From Spirochaetia bacterium (GTDB lineage: Bacteria; Spirochaetota; Spirochaetia; Treponematales; Treponemataceae), in assembly GCA_900769985.1 (NCBI GenBank), contig CAAGIS010000184.1, positions 1-53,804 of the forward strand: a stretch of 53,804 nucleotides of DNA, written 5' to 3'. The notes below the pieces were generated by a model that was given only the letters and a program-made list of their open reading frames with translations, ran no database searches and was not told the origin of the DNA. The position numbers and the translations under genes were made by a program. Shown in pieces: positions 22,601 through 30,900 of this stretch. The stretch's first letter is position 1. Each line of letters opens with the position of its first letter.

Positions 22601-24193
22601 TTATTTTTCGTTGCAGGCTTTTACAAATTCTACGAACAGAGGACCTGCTGCATTTGGGCGTGATTTAAATTCCGGGTGGAACTGAACGCCGATGTAAAAC
22701 TGATTTGGAATTTCGATTGCTTCGACGAGTTTGTCGTCAGGGCTTGTTCCGCTGATTATAAGACCAGCGTCTGTCATTTGCTTGCGGTAATCGTTGTTGA
22801 ACTCGTAGCGGTGACGATGGCGTTCTTCTATTTCGTCTTTCTGGTATGCTTTGCTTAAAATTGTGTCTGGCATAACTTTGCATGGGTATTTCCCGAGCCG
22901 CATTGTGCCGCCCATAATTACGCCTTCCTGGTCTTTCATAAGGTCGATTACAGAATGAGAACACTGTTCGTCAAATTCCCGGGAATTTGCATCAGTGTAG
23001 CCTAGTACGCTTCTTGCAAATTCGATTACTGCGATTTGCATTCCAAGACATATTCCAAAATACGGAAGTTTGTTTTCGCGTGCATAACGGCAGGCGCATA
23101 TCATTCCTTCTACGCCACGGTTGCCGAATCCGCCGGGAAGAATAATTCCCTTGCAGTCTTTAAAAATTTCTTTTGCAGTTTCGTCAGTTACAGTGTCGCT
23201 GTCGACCCATTTGATTTTGACTTCTTTGCCGACAACAAAACTTGCATGATACAATGACTCGACAATGCTCAAATATGAATCGTGAAGTTTTACGTATTTT
23301 CCGACGAGCGCAATTTGGATTTCGCCTTTTCTGTTGTGAATCGCTTCGACCATTTTTTGCCACTCGGATAAATCGACTGGCTTTTCTTCAAGACCGAGTT
23401 CGCGACAAACGACGTCGTCCATTTTTTGTTCGTGCAGCATGAGGGGAACTTCGTAAAGGCTTGAAAGAGTTTTGTTGTCAATTACGCAGTCTTCTGAAAC
23501 ATTGCAGAAAAGCGAAATCTTTTTTCTAATTTCGTCAGGGACTTCTTCGTCGCTTCTTGTTACGATTATGTCAGGGTGAATGCCGACTGCCATTATTTCT
23601 TTTACGGAATGTTGCGTAGGCTTTGATTTAAATTCGTCAGAACCGCTGATATACGGAACAAGACATACGTGAATGAAAAGGCAGTTTTTTCTGCCTACTT
23701 CAAGTGCAAGCTGGCGGATTGCTTCCAAAAAAGGCTGGCTTTCGATGTCACCAATTGTTCCGCCGATTTCTACGATGCTGACATCTGCGCCTGAAACATT
23801 TGCATTTTTTAAAATGAAATCTTTTATTTCGTTTGTTACGTGCGGAATAATCTGAACTGTCTGTCCAAGATATTCACCTTTGCGTTCTTTGTTCAGGACA
23901 TTCCAGTAAACGCGGCCGCTTGTAAGGTTTGAATACTGGTTTAAGTTTTCGTCAATAAATCTTTCGTAGTGGCCTAAGTCAAGGTCTGTTTCTGCACCGT
24001 CATCAGTGACGAAAACTTCGCCATGCTGAAAAGGGCTCATCGTGCCCGGGTCAATGTTCATATATGGGTCTAGCTTTTGTGAAGCGATTTTTAATCCGCG
24101 GCATTTTAAAAGACGTCCAAGTGATGCAGCTGTTATTCCTTTACCTAAGCCGCTGACAACGCCGCCTGTTACAAAAATAAATTTAGTGTTCAT
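22601..24193 (-). CDS. pyrG: CTP synthase
   Basis: A 530-residue enzyme that makes CTP from UTP, ATP and glutamine. The synthetase domain begins FIFVTGGVVSGLGKGITAAS; the glutaminase domain carries ILPGGFGNRGVEG, the nucleophile Cys in YFGICLGMQIAV and QFHPEFKSRP with the His/Glu of the triad. The ATG at 24193 follows GGAGG by 10 bases; an ATG 11 codons earlier includes that ribosome site and is rejected. It is the last gene of the nadE-carA-carB-pyrG operon, 37 bases after carB. Confidence 0.96.
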   Translation of the reverse strand: MNTKFIFVTGGVVSGLGKGITAASLGRLLKCRGLKIASQKLDPYMNIDPGTMSPFQHGEVFVTDDGAETDLDLGHYERFIDENLNQYSNLTSGRVYWNVLNKERKGEYLGQTVQIIPHVTNEIKDFILKNANVSGADVSIVEIGGTIGDIESQPFLEAIRQLALEVGRKNCLFIHVCLVPYISGSDEFKSKPTQHSVKEIMAVGIHPDIIVTRSDEEVPDEIRKKISLFCNVSEDCVIDNKTLSSLYEVPLMLHEQKMDDVVCRELGLEEKPVDLSEWQKMVEAIHNRKGEIQIALVGKYVKLHDSYLSIVESLYHASFVVGKEVKIKWVDSDTVTDETAKEIFKDCKGIILPGGFGNRGVEGMICACRYARENKLPYFGICLGMQIAVIEFARSVLGYTDANSREFDEQCSHSVIDLMKDQEGVIMGGTMRLGKYPCKVMPDTILSKAYQKDEIEERHRHRYEFNNDYRKQMTDAGLIISGTSPDDKLVEAIEIPNQFYIGVQFHPEFKSRPNAAGPLFVEFVKACNEK

Positions 24194-24230
24194 AATATGC
24201 TGGCCTCCATAATAGCAAATATTCAAACGG

Positions 24231-27200
24231 TTAAAACAATTTTTTTATGTCTACGAGATTTACGTTTTGTTCTGTAAAATTGCCTGCAAGACAATCTGCA
24301 AGTGCGTTTGCCGTGTCCAGCGACGTAAGGCATTCAATGTCGCGCTCTACAGCGTGCCGCCGGAATTTTACGCTTTCTGCATCAGGGTTTCTTCCCTTGG
24401 CAGAAGTTGAAAGTACATAAGCGATTTTTCCTGAGTCAAGCAGCGTAATGATGTTGTCGTTTATGTTTTCGTGAACTTTGTTTACGCGCGTTACGTTCAT
24501 TCCGCTTTTTTCGATTGTCATGGCGTTGCCTTCTGTTCCGTAAAGTGAAAATCCAAGGCTTGCGAATTTTTTTGCGATTGCAGGCAGTTCTGGTAAATCC
24601 ATTTTTTTTACGCTGAACAGAATTCCAGGCGCGTTTTCATTTTTATTAAATGATTTTGCAGGACGTATGATTTTTATTCCTGCTCCTGTTAAACCTTTGA
24701 ACAGCGCTTCTTCGCGTGTTTTTGCAATACCGAGAACTTCGCCTGTAGATTTCATTTCAGGACCTAAGGCTGTGTCTACGTCCATTAATTTTTCAAAACT
24801 GAAAACAGGAACTTTTACTGCAAAATAATCTGGTGCACGGTAAAGTCCTGTTCCGAATCCCATATTGCGGATTTTTTCGCCCATCATTGCGCGCGTTGCA
24901 AGTTCTACCATAGGGATTCCCGTAACTTTGCTTATATACGGAACTGTACGGCTTGAGCGCGGATTTGCTTCGATAATGTAAAGCTCGTTTTTGTAAATCA
25001 AATATTGAATGTTTACAAGGCCTTTTGTTCCGAGTGCTAAAGCAAGGTCATGTGTCTGGCGGACGATTTTTTCTTTGAGTTCTTCTGTAATGCTCCAACT
25101 CGGATATACTGCGATTGAGTCGCCTGAGTGAATTCCTGTGCGCTCAACGTGCTGCATAATTCCGGGAATGAGTACGTCTTCGCCGTCACAGATTCCGTCG
25201 ACTTCGAGTTCTGTTCCTTCCATATATTTGTCAATCAAAACAGGGTTTTCGATTTTTTGCCTTAAAATGATTGCCATATATTCTTTGACATCTGCCGGTG
25301 TATTTGCGATTATCATATTCTGACCGCCGAGGACATAACTAGGGCGAAGAAGGACTGGGTATTCAAGCCGGGCGGCAGCTTCGAGTGCTTCGGCTTCTGT
25401 AAAGACTGTAACTCCTTTTGGGCGCTTGATGTCCAGCTTGTCGCAAAGTTCTTCAAAGCGCTCGCGGTCTTCTGCAAGGTCAATTGAGTCTGCGGAAGTT
25501 CCAAGGATTTTTATGCCTTTGCTGTCAAGGAATTTTGTAAGGTTGATTGCAGTCTGTCCGCCGAATGCGACTACAACGCCGACCGGATTTTCTGTATTGA
25601 TGACGTTCATTACGTCTTCTGGTGTAAGCGGTTCAAAATAAAGTCTGTCGGCAGTATCAAAGTCTGTTGAAACTGTTTCTGGGTTGTTGTTGATTATTGC
25701 AACTTCGTAGCCGAGTTTTTTTAATGCCCATACACATTGAACTGATGCATAGTCAAATTCAATTCCCTGACCGATTCTTATCGGACCTGAACCAAGGACT
25801 ATAATTGTTCCTTTTGAATTTTTACTGTCAGGCTTTGAGTGAATTTCGTCCAGATAATTTTTTGCTTCGTTTTCGCCGCTTGCAGTTGAATAGAAATACG
25901 GCGTTTCTGCAGAAAATTCTCCGGCGCAAGTATCGACCATTTTAAATGAAACAGGTTTGTAAAGAAGTCCCTGCGGTTTATCTGCGGAAGACGAATCGTG
26001 CAGTTCCTGTTCTGTTTTTGCGATTTTTTGAATTTTCTGCAAAAAGAACATATCGATTTTTGTGATTTCGTGGATTTGTTCCGGTGTAAGGATGTTACGT
26101 TTTAATGCCTGATAAATTGCAAAAATTCTCTGGTCAGTGCATTTTGAAACGCGAGAAATTATTTTTTCGGAATTTTCAGTTTTTAAAAACGGAAGATCAA
26201 GCGTTGAAGTTTTTAGTTCTGCGCCGCGCACTGCTTTTAACAGGGCTTCTTCAAACGACTGTCCGATTGCCATAACTTCGCCGGTGGCTTTCATCTGTGT
26301 TCCGAGATTGCGTTTTGCATAGACAAATTTGTCAAACGGGAATTTTGGCATTTTTACTACGACATAATCGAGTACAGGTTCAAAACAGGCTTTTGTTTTT
26401 TTAGTAACAAAGTTTGGAATTTCGTCTAGTGTAAAACCTACTGCAATGAGCGCTGCAACTTTTGCAATCGGGTAACCTGTTGCTTTACTTGCCAGCGCAG
26501 AAGAACGGCTTACGCGCGGATTTACTTCGATGACGGCATATTCAAAGCTGTCGGGATTTAAAGCAAACTGACAGTTGCAGCCGCCTTCGATTTTTAGCTC
26601 GCTTATGATGTTTAGGGCGGCGGTTCTGAGCATCTGGTATTCTTTGTCTGCCAGAGTTAAAGTCGGCGCTACGACAATCGAGTCGCCTGTGTGCACTCCG
26701 ACAGGGTCAATGTTTTCCATTGAACAGACTGTAATGACGTTTCCTTTTGAATCGCGCATTACTTCAAATTCAACTTCTTTCCAGCCGCTGATACATTTTT
26801 CTACGAGTATCTGGTGAATAGGCGAGCGGTGCAGTCCGTTTTTTACGATTTCGTCAAGTTCATCTTCTGTATGGCAGATTCCGCCACCAGTACCTCCAAG
26901 AGTAAAAGCCGGACGGATAATTGCAGGAAGTCCGATTTCGTTATGAACAAAATCAAGCGCATCTTCGTAAGTTGTTACGACTTTTGACGGAATTACAGGT
27001 TCGCCGATTTTTAGCATTGTGTCTTTGAACATCTGACGGTCTTCGGCTTTATCAATTGTTTCTGGATTTGCACCGAGAAGCTGAACGTTGTGCTTTTTAA
27101 GGAAGCCTGATTTTGCAAGTTCCATGCTTAATGTAAGCCCTGTCTGTCCTCCAAGAGTTGAAAGCAGGGAATCCGGTTTTTCTTTTTCGATTATGCGCTG

Positions 27201-27422
27201 GACAGTTTCTAAGGTCAGAGGTTCAATGTAAATTTCGTCTGCCATGCTTTTGTCTGTCATTAAAGTTGCCGGGTTTGAATTTACAAGGACAACTTCAAGT
27301 CCTAAAGAAGTGAGCGCACGACACGCCTGATTTCCTGCGTAATCAAATTCTGCAGCCTGACCGATTATGATAGGCCCGGAACCGATAACCATTACTTTAT
27401 GAATATCTTTATTTAGAGGCAT
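24231..27422 (-). CDS. carB: Carbamoyl-phosphate synthase large subunit
   Basis: A 1063-residue enzyme that forms carbamoyl phosphate from bicarbonate, ATP and ammonia passed from CarA. Two duplicated ATP-grasp halves begin VMVIGSGPIIIGQAAEFDY and IIVLGSGPIRIGQGIEFDY; each has the Gly-rich lid and ENIDPVGVHTGDSIVVAPT or its equivalent. The C-terminal allosteric domain (about 930-1063, from NAPGILFSVKKMD) is present, where UMP and ornithine act in E. coli. It overlaps carA by 14 bases. Full family length. Confidence 0.96.
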   Translation of the reverse strand: MPLNKDIHKVMVIGSGPIIIGQAAEFDYAGNQACRALTSLGLEVVLVNSNPATLMTDKSMADEIYIEPLTLETVQRIIEKEKPDSLLSTLGGQTGLTLSMELAKSGFLKKHNVQLLGANPETIDKAEDRQMFKDTMLKIGEPVIPSKVVTTYEDALDFVHNEIGLPAIIRPAFTLGGTGGGICHTEDELDEIVKNGLHRSPIHQILVEKCISGWKEVEFEVMRDSKGNVITVCSMENIDPVGVHTGDSIVVAPTLTLADKEYQMLRTAALNIISELKIEGGCNCQFALNPDSFEYAVIEVNPRVSRSSALASKATGYPIAKVAALIAVGFTLDEIPNFVTKKTKACFEPVLDYVVVKMPKFPFDKFVYAKRNLGTQMKATGEVMAIGQSFEEALLKAVRGAELKTSTLDLPFLKTENSEKIISRVSKCTDQRIFAIYQALKRNILTPEQIHEITKIDMFFLQKIQKIAKTEQELHDSSSADKPQGLLYKPVSFKMVDTCAGEFSAETPYFYSTASGENEAKNYLDEIHSKPDSKNSKGTIIVLGSGPIRIGQGIEFDYASVQCVWALKKLGYEVAIINNNPETVSTDFDTADRLYFEPLTPEDVMNVINTENPVGVVVAFGGQTAINLTKFLDSKGIKILGTSADSIDLAEDRERFEELCDKLDIKRPKGVTVFTEAEALEAAARLEYPVLLRPSYVLGGQNMIIANTPADVKEYMAIILRQKIENPVLIDKYMEGTELEVDGICDGEDVLIPGIMQHVERTGIHSGDSIAVYPSWSITEELKEKIVRQTHDLALALGTKGLVNIQYLIYKNELYIIEANPRSSRTVPYISKVTGIPMVELATRAMMGEKIRNMGFGTGLYRAPDYFAVKVPVFSFEKLMDVDTALGPEMKSTGEVLGIAKTREEALFKGLTGAGIKIIRPAKSFNKNENAPGILFSVKKMDLPELPAIAKKFASLGFSLYGTEGNAMTIEKSGMNVTRVNKVHENINDNIITLLDSGKIAYVLSTSAKGRNPDAESVKFRRHAVERDIECLTSLDTANALADCLAGNFTEQNVNLVDIKKLF

Positions 27423-28551
27423 TGCAATTCTCCATGAGTTCTATGAATTTGTCAAACAGATAATTTGTGTCATGCGGTCCGCCACAAGCTTCTGGGTGAA
27501 ACTGAACGCTGAATGCCGGAATGTCGGTGTAAGTTATTCCTTCGCAAGTTCCGTCATTTACGTTTATGAATTTTTCTCTGGCAAAGTCCGGAATTGATTT
27601 TGAATCTACCGCATAGCCGTGGTTCTGGCTTGTGATATATACGCGGTCAGTTTCCAAATCTTTGACAGGGTGATTGCCGCCCCTGTGTCCGTATTTTAAT
27701 TTTAAAGTTGAACATCCTCGTGCTAGCGCAAGAAGTTGATGTCCGAGGCAGATTCCAAAAACGGCAATCTGCTTTTTTGATTTTTGACAGGCTTGCGTTT
27801 TGTTCCACTCGCAGATTTTTTTAAGTTCATTTATAATATTGATATTTTCTGCAGGGTCGCCAGGGCCGTTACTGAGCATGATTCCGTCGGGATTTATATT
27901 AAGGATTTCTTCTGCTGTTGTCTTGGCAGGAAGTAGAGTAACTTTGCAGCCGCGTTTTTCAAGTTCACGCTGAATGTTTGTTTTTGCGCCAAAGTCCCAT
28001 AAAACAATGCGGAACCCGGTATTGTTATTAATTCCGTATTCCGCATTTTGTTTTGCATAATTTGTACAGCTGACAGATTCAACTGCCTGCGTAATTTTAT
28101 AATTTTTTATCTGCGTTAAAAGAGTGTCGTTAATCTGTGGTCTTGATTCTCCAGAACAAATCATTCCGTTCATTACGCCTGATTCACGGAGTTTTTTTGT
28201 CAGCGCTCTTGTGTCAATTCCTGAAATGCCGACAATGCTCTGCTCTTTTAAAAATTTATTCAATTTGAATTCGCATCTGAAATTTGACGGGCTGTCGCAC
28301 AACTCGCGTACGATATAACCGCGCACCCAGCTTTTTGAACTTTCGTAATCTTCTGGAATTACGCCGTAATTTCCGATAAGCGGAAAAGTCTGCGTAACAA
28401 TTTGACCAAAATAACTCGGGTCTGTAAGCGTTTCGATATACCCTGTCATTCCAGTAGTAAAAACTGTTTCTCCTATTGTAATTCCTTCTGCACCAATTGA
28501 TTGACCTTCAAATACTGTTCCGTCTGCGAGAATCAAAAAGGCTTTTTTCAT
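27409..28551 (-). CDS. carA: Carbamoyl-phosphate synthase small (glutaminase) subunit
   Basis: A 380-residue glutamine amidotransferase that feeds ammonia to CarB. The N-terminal domain starts AFLILADGTVFEGQSIG, and the class I glutaminase has AVFGICLGHQLLALA (nucleophile Cys), KYGHRGGNHPV and FSVQFHPEACGGPHD. The start overlaps the nadE stop by 4 bases (ATGA), so they are translationally coupled. The operon places pyrimidine and arginine precursor supply with NAD and CTP synthesis. Confidence 0.96.
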   Translation of the reverse strand: MKKAFLILADGTVFEGQSIGAEGITIGETVFTTGMTGYIETLTDPSYFGQIVTQTFPLIGNYGVIPEDYESSKSWVRGYIVRELCDSPSNFRCEFKLNKFLKEQSIVGISGIDTRALTKKLRESGVMNGMICSGESRPQINDTLLTQIKNYKITQAVESVSCTNYAKQNAEYGINNNTGFRIVLWDFGAKTNIQRELEKRGCKVTLLPAKTTAEEILNINPDGIMLSNGPGDPAENINIINELKKICEWNKTQACQKSKKQIAVFGICLGHQLLALARGCSTLKLKYGHRGGNHPVKDLETDRVYITSQNHGYAVDSKSIPDFAREKFINVNDGTCEGITYTDIPAFSVQFHPEACGGPHDTNYLFDKFIELMENCNASK

Positions 28552-29342
28552 TTTGAAACTCCCGGAAAGTCAGAAAGGTTTATCGGCAAATCCGGCATAT
28601 AGCAAGGAAGTTGAATAAGCTGAAGCTTGAATTTGTTTTTGTTCCAGCGTTCGATTATTTTTTCGTAATGCGTGCCTTTGATGTTCTGCCTGATGAGTTC
28701 GTTTACTTCGTGATATGTCCAGCCGAGATTGTCTTCGTCTGTTTTTCCGCACATTCCGTCTGACGGCGCTTTGTGCATGATTTCTTTTGGCATTCCGAGA
28801 AAATCGCCCATTGCAACGACTTCGTCAGTTGTAAGCTTGCTTATTGGTGCAAAACTTCCGGCAGCATCTCCGTAAAGCGTACTGTAACCCATTGCATCTT
28901 CGCTTAAGTTGCATGTGTTTGCGACCATGCTGTTTCCGATGACTGCTGAAATTCCGTAAAGGGTTGTCATTCTGAGGCGGGCAGGAGTATTTGTGCTGTA
29001 ATTTGAATAAGAAAAATCGTTTTCTGGTAAAAATGATTTGATGTTTTTTGTTAAGCCGACATAGGCATCAGAAATGTCAATCGTTATATTTTTTATTCCA
29101 AGAACTTCGCAGACTTTCTGACTGTCGCTGATGTCTTTTTGAATTCCGTTTGGCATTAAAACACCGAAGACTTTTTCTTTGCCAAGGGCTTCGACTAAGA
29201 GCTTTGCAGTAAGCGCAGAATCTTTACCGCCGGAAATTCCGATGACTGCCTTTGTCTGGCTGTTTCCGTTTGATAAAAACCATGAACGAAGCCATTCAAT
29301 ACAGTCATCAGTTATTTTTTGAACATCAAATTGATACGACAT
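28548..29342 (-). CDS. nadE: Ammonia-dependent NAD+ synthase
   Basis: A 264-residue NH3-dependent enzyme converting deamido-NAD to NAD. The PP-loop is AVIGISGGKDSALTAKLLVE; further blocks are LSEDAMGYSTLYGDAAGSFAP and KAPSDGMCGKTDEDNLG. There is no N-terminal nitrilase domain, so free ammonia is used. The ATG at 29342 has GGAGG 4 bases ahead; an upstream in-frame extension runs through the terminator and is rejected. First gene of the nadE-carA-carB-pyrG operon, directly behind an intrinsic terminator, so expression requires antitermination or readthrough. Confidence 0.94.
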   Translation of the reverse strand: MSYQFDVQKITDDCIEWLRSWFLSNGNSQTKAVIGISGGKDSALTAKLLVEALGKEKVFGVLMPNGIQKDISDSQKVCEVLGIKNITIDISDAYVGLTKNIKSFLPENDFSYSNYSTNTPARLRMTTLYGISAVIGNSMVANTCNLSEDAMGYSTLYGDAAGSFAPISKLTTDEVVAMGDFLGMPKEIMHKAPSDGMCGKTDEDNLGWTYHEVNELIRQNIKGTHYEKIIERWNKNKFKLQLIQLPCYMPDLPINLSDFPGVSK

Positions 29343-29357
29343 AATTCCTCCAAAAAA

Positions 29358-29410
29358 AAAGACGCTCATTCCATTTGGCGATAGAATCATCAAATTGAAC
29401 GAACGTCTTT
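29358..29410 (-). terminator. Leader terminator (attenuator) before nadE
   Basis: On the minus strand a 14-base-pair stem (5' arm 29410-29397, 3' arm 29371-29358, three G-U pairs) with a 25-base loop, followed by an unbroken U-run that touches the nadE Shine-Dalgarno. It lies between a consensus promoter and nadE with no gene before it, so it can only act as an attenuator for the operon. Confidence 0.8.
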
Positions 29411-29416
29411 GCTCAT
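29390..29416 (-). CDS. Possible leader peptide MSKDVRSI before nadE
   Basis: ATG AGC AAA GAC GTT CGT TCA ATT TGA. The frame starts 12 bases after the predicted +1 and its codons 3-7 are the 5' arm of the terminator; the stop lies in the loop. A ribosome on it would block the hairpin. No good Shine-Dalgarno is present (GG near +1 only), so translation is unproven. Eight codons are short enough to be chance, but dapL and glnN leaders show the same layout. Confidence 0.4.
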   Translation of the reverse strand: MSKDVRSI

Positions 29417-29434
29417 TTTTTTACAACCTTTCTA

Positions 29435-29463
29435 GTTATAAAACTTAGACGGATTCTTGTCAA
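29435..29463 (-). promoter_or_regulatory. Promoter of the nadE-carA-carB-pyrG operon
   Basis: Minus strand TTGACA (29463-29458), 17-base spacer, TATAAC (29440-29435). Predicted +1 near 29428. Confidence 0.8.
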
Positions 29464-29567
29464 TTCCCCTGTAATAAATTTTTAAAAAATCTGGATTATT
29501 TGTTTATTTTGCCCAATTTTACTAGATAAAGTGATTTTTGCAATTATACAGAATCCTAAAAAGAATA

Positions 29568-29596
29568 TTGAAATTTTCAAAAGAAATTAATAGAAT
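29568..29596 (+). promoter_or_regulatory. dapL promoter
   Basis: TTGAAA (29568-29573), 17-base spacer, TAGAAT (29591-29596). Predicted +1 at about 29603, one base before the ATG of the possible leader peptide. Confidence 0.7.
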
Positions 29597-29603
29597 AAAA
29601 CAA

Positions 29604-29621
29604 ATGGCAAAGAGGTCGTGA
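29604..29621 (+). CDS. Possible leader peptide MAKRS before dapL
   Basis: ATG GCA AAG AGG TCG TGA, starting 7 bases after the -10, the same distance as the leaderless genes of this window. Its last codons and stop form the base of the terminator's 5' arm. It contains one Lys codon, of interest because dapL feeds lysine synthesis. Translation is unproven. Confidence 0.4.
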   Translation: MAKRS

Positions 29622-29677
29622 ATGAATTTCAGTAAAACTTTTAAAGTGTGAAATTTGTTTATGACCTTTTTGTTTTT
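29613..29677 (+). terminator. Leader terminator (attenuator) before dapL
   Basis: An 18-base-pair stem without mismatches (arms 29613-29630 and 29650-29667, four G-U pairs), loop of 19 bases, then TTTTT-G-TTTTT. It starts about 10 bases after the predicted +1 and ends 26 bases before the dapL start codon, so transcription must pass it to reach dapL. Confidence 0.8.
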
Positions 29678-29703
29678 GAAGATAATATCAAACTGGAGAT
29701 AAT

Positions 29704-30900
29704 ATGAAAATCAATAAAAATTTTTTAGACCTTGAAGCAAATTACCTTTTTTCGACTGTTGCAAAAAAGCAGCGCGAATATCAGGCAGCTCATCCTGATG
29801 CAGATGTCATAAAACTTTCAATTGGAGACGTAACGCGTCCTTTGTGTCCGGTTGTAATTGATGCAATGCACAAAGCCGTTGACGAAATGGCAGTAGAAAA
29901 AACTTTCCGCGGATATCCGCCTGAACATGGTTATGATTTTATTCTCGAAGCAATTTTAAAGAACGACTATACTAATCGTGGAATTGAACTTACCAAAGAC
30001 GAAATTTTCCTTTCTGACGGTGCAAAATCTGACTGCGGAAATATCGGTGACATTTTTGCAACTGACAATTCTGTCGGAATCTGCGATCCTGTTTATCCGG
30101 TTTACATTGACACAAACATAATGAACGGCAGAAAAAACAATATTACGATTTTACCTTGTACGGAAGAAAACAATTTTCTGCCTGAAATTCCTGCAAAACT
30201 GCCTGACATAATTTATCTTTGTTTTCCTAACAATCCGACTGGAGCTGTTGCAAATAAAGAATATTTAAAAAAATGGGTTGACGCTGCAAATGCAAACCAT
30301 AGTTTGATTTTATTTGATTCTGCGTACGAAGCGTTTGTTGCAGAACCTGATGTGCCAAAGTCAATTTATGAAATTGAAGGCGCAAAATCGTGTGCGATTG
30401 AACTGCGTTCTTTTTCAAAAACTGCTGGTTTTACTGGTGTCCGCTGTGGTTATACAGTTGTTCCGAATGAGCTTGTTTTTGAAGGAACAAAACTTAATGC
30501 GCTTTGGGGACGCCGCCAGTCAACTAAATTCAACGGAGTTTCATACATAACTCAGCGTGCTGCTGAAGCCGTTTATTCTGCAGAAGGTCAGAAGCAGATT
30601 CAGGAAAATCTGGAGTATTATAGAAGAAATGCAAAAATAATTTTTGACGGTCTGACAGAAGCAGGTTTTAAATGTTTTGGCGGTAAAAACTCGCCTTATG
30701 TTTGGCTCAAAATTCCTGAGGGTTTTACAAGCTGGACTTTCTTTGACGAGCTTTTAGACAAGTGCCAGGTTGTAGGAACCCCAGGAAGCGGTTTTGGTCA
30801 GGCAGGAGAAGGATATCTGCGCCTGACTTCTTTTGGAAATTACGAAAAAACAATCGAAGCTATTGAACGAATCAAAAAAGCAGGATTTGTTAAAAAGTAG
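29704..30900 (+). CDS. dapL: LL-diaminopimelate aminotransferase
   Basis: A 398-residue fold-type I PLP enzyme that makes LL-diaminopimelate from tetrahydrodipicolinate and glutamate in one step, for lysine and cell wall. Landmarks are LSIGDVTRPL, FRGYPPEHGYDFI, CDPVYPVYID, CFPNNPTGAVA and the PLP lysine in ELRSFSKTAGFTGVRCGYTV. These match DapL rather than general aspartate aminotransferases. GGAG lies before the ATG. Its end overlaps the convergent GH53 gene by 11 bases. Expression is preceded by a strong leader terminator. Confidence 0.94.
   Translation: MKINKNFLDLEANYLFSTVAKKQREYQAAHPDADVIKLSIGDVTRPLCPVVIDAMHKAVDEMAVEKTFRGYPPEHGYDFILEAILKNDYTNRGIELTKDEIFLSDGAKSDCGNIGDIFATDNSVGICDPVYPVYIDTNIMNGRKNNITILPCTEENNFLPEIPAKLPDIIYLCFPNNPTGAVANKEYLKKWVDAANANHSLILFDSAYEAFVAEPDVPKSIYEIEGAKSCAIELRSFSKTAGFTGVRCGYTVVPNELVFEGTKLNALWGRRQSTKFNGVSYITQRAAEAVYSAEGQKQIQENLEYYRRNAKIIFDGLTEAGFKCFGGKNSPYVWLKIPEGFTSWTFFDELLDKCQVVGTPGSGFGQAGEGYLRLTSFGNYEKTIEAIERIKKAGFVKK

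Noticed and set aside
29390..29430. PyrR-binding loop in the nadE-car-pyrG leader
   Set aside because: GAAAGGTTGTAAA has slight likeness to the PyrR recognition loop, but no flanking stem or anti-antiterminator could be drawn.
29597..29703. Lysine riboswitch or T-box before dapL
   Set aside because: The leader is only about 100 bases with one hairpin; a lysine riboswitch needs about 170 bases and five helices, and no T-box sequence (AGGGTGGNACCGCG-like) is present.
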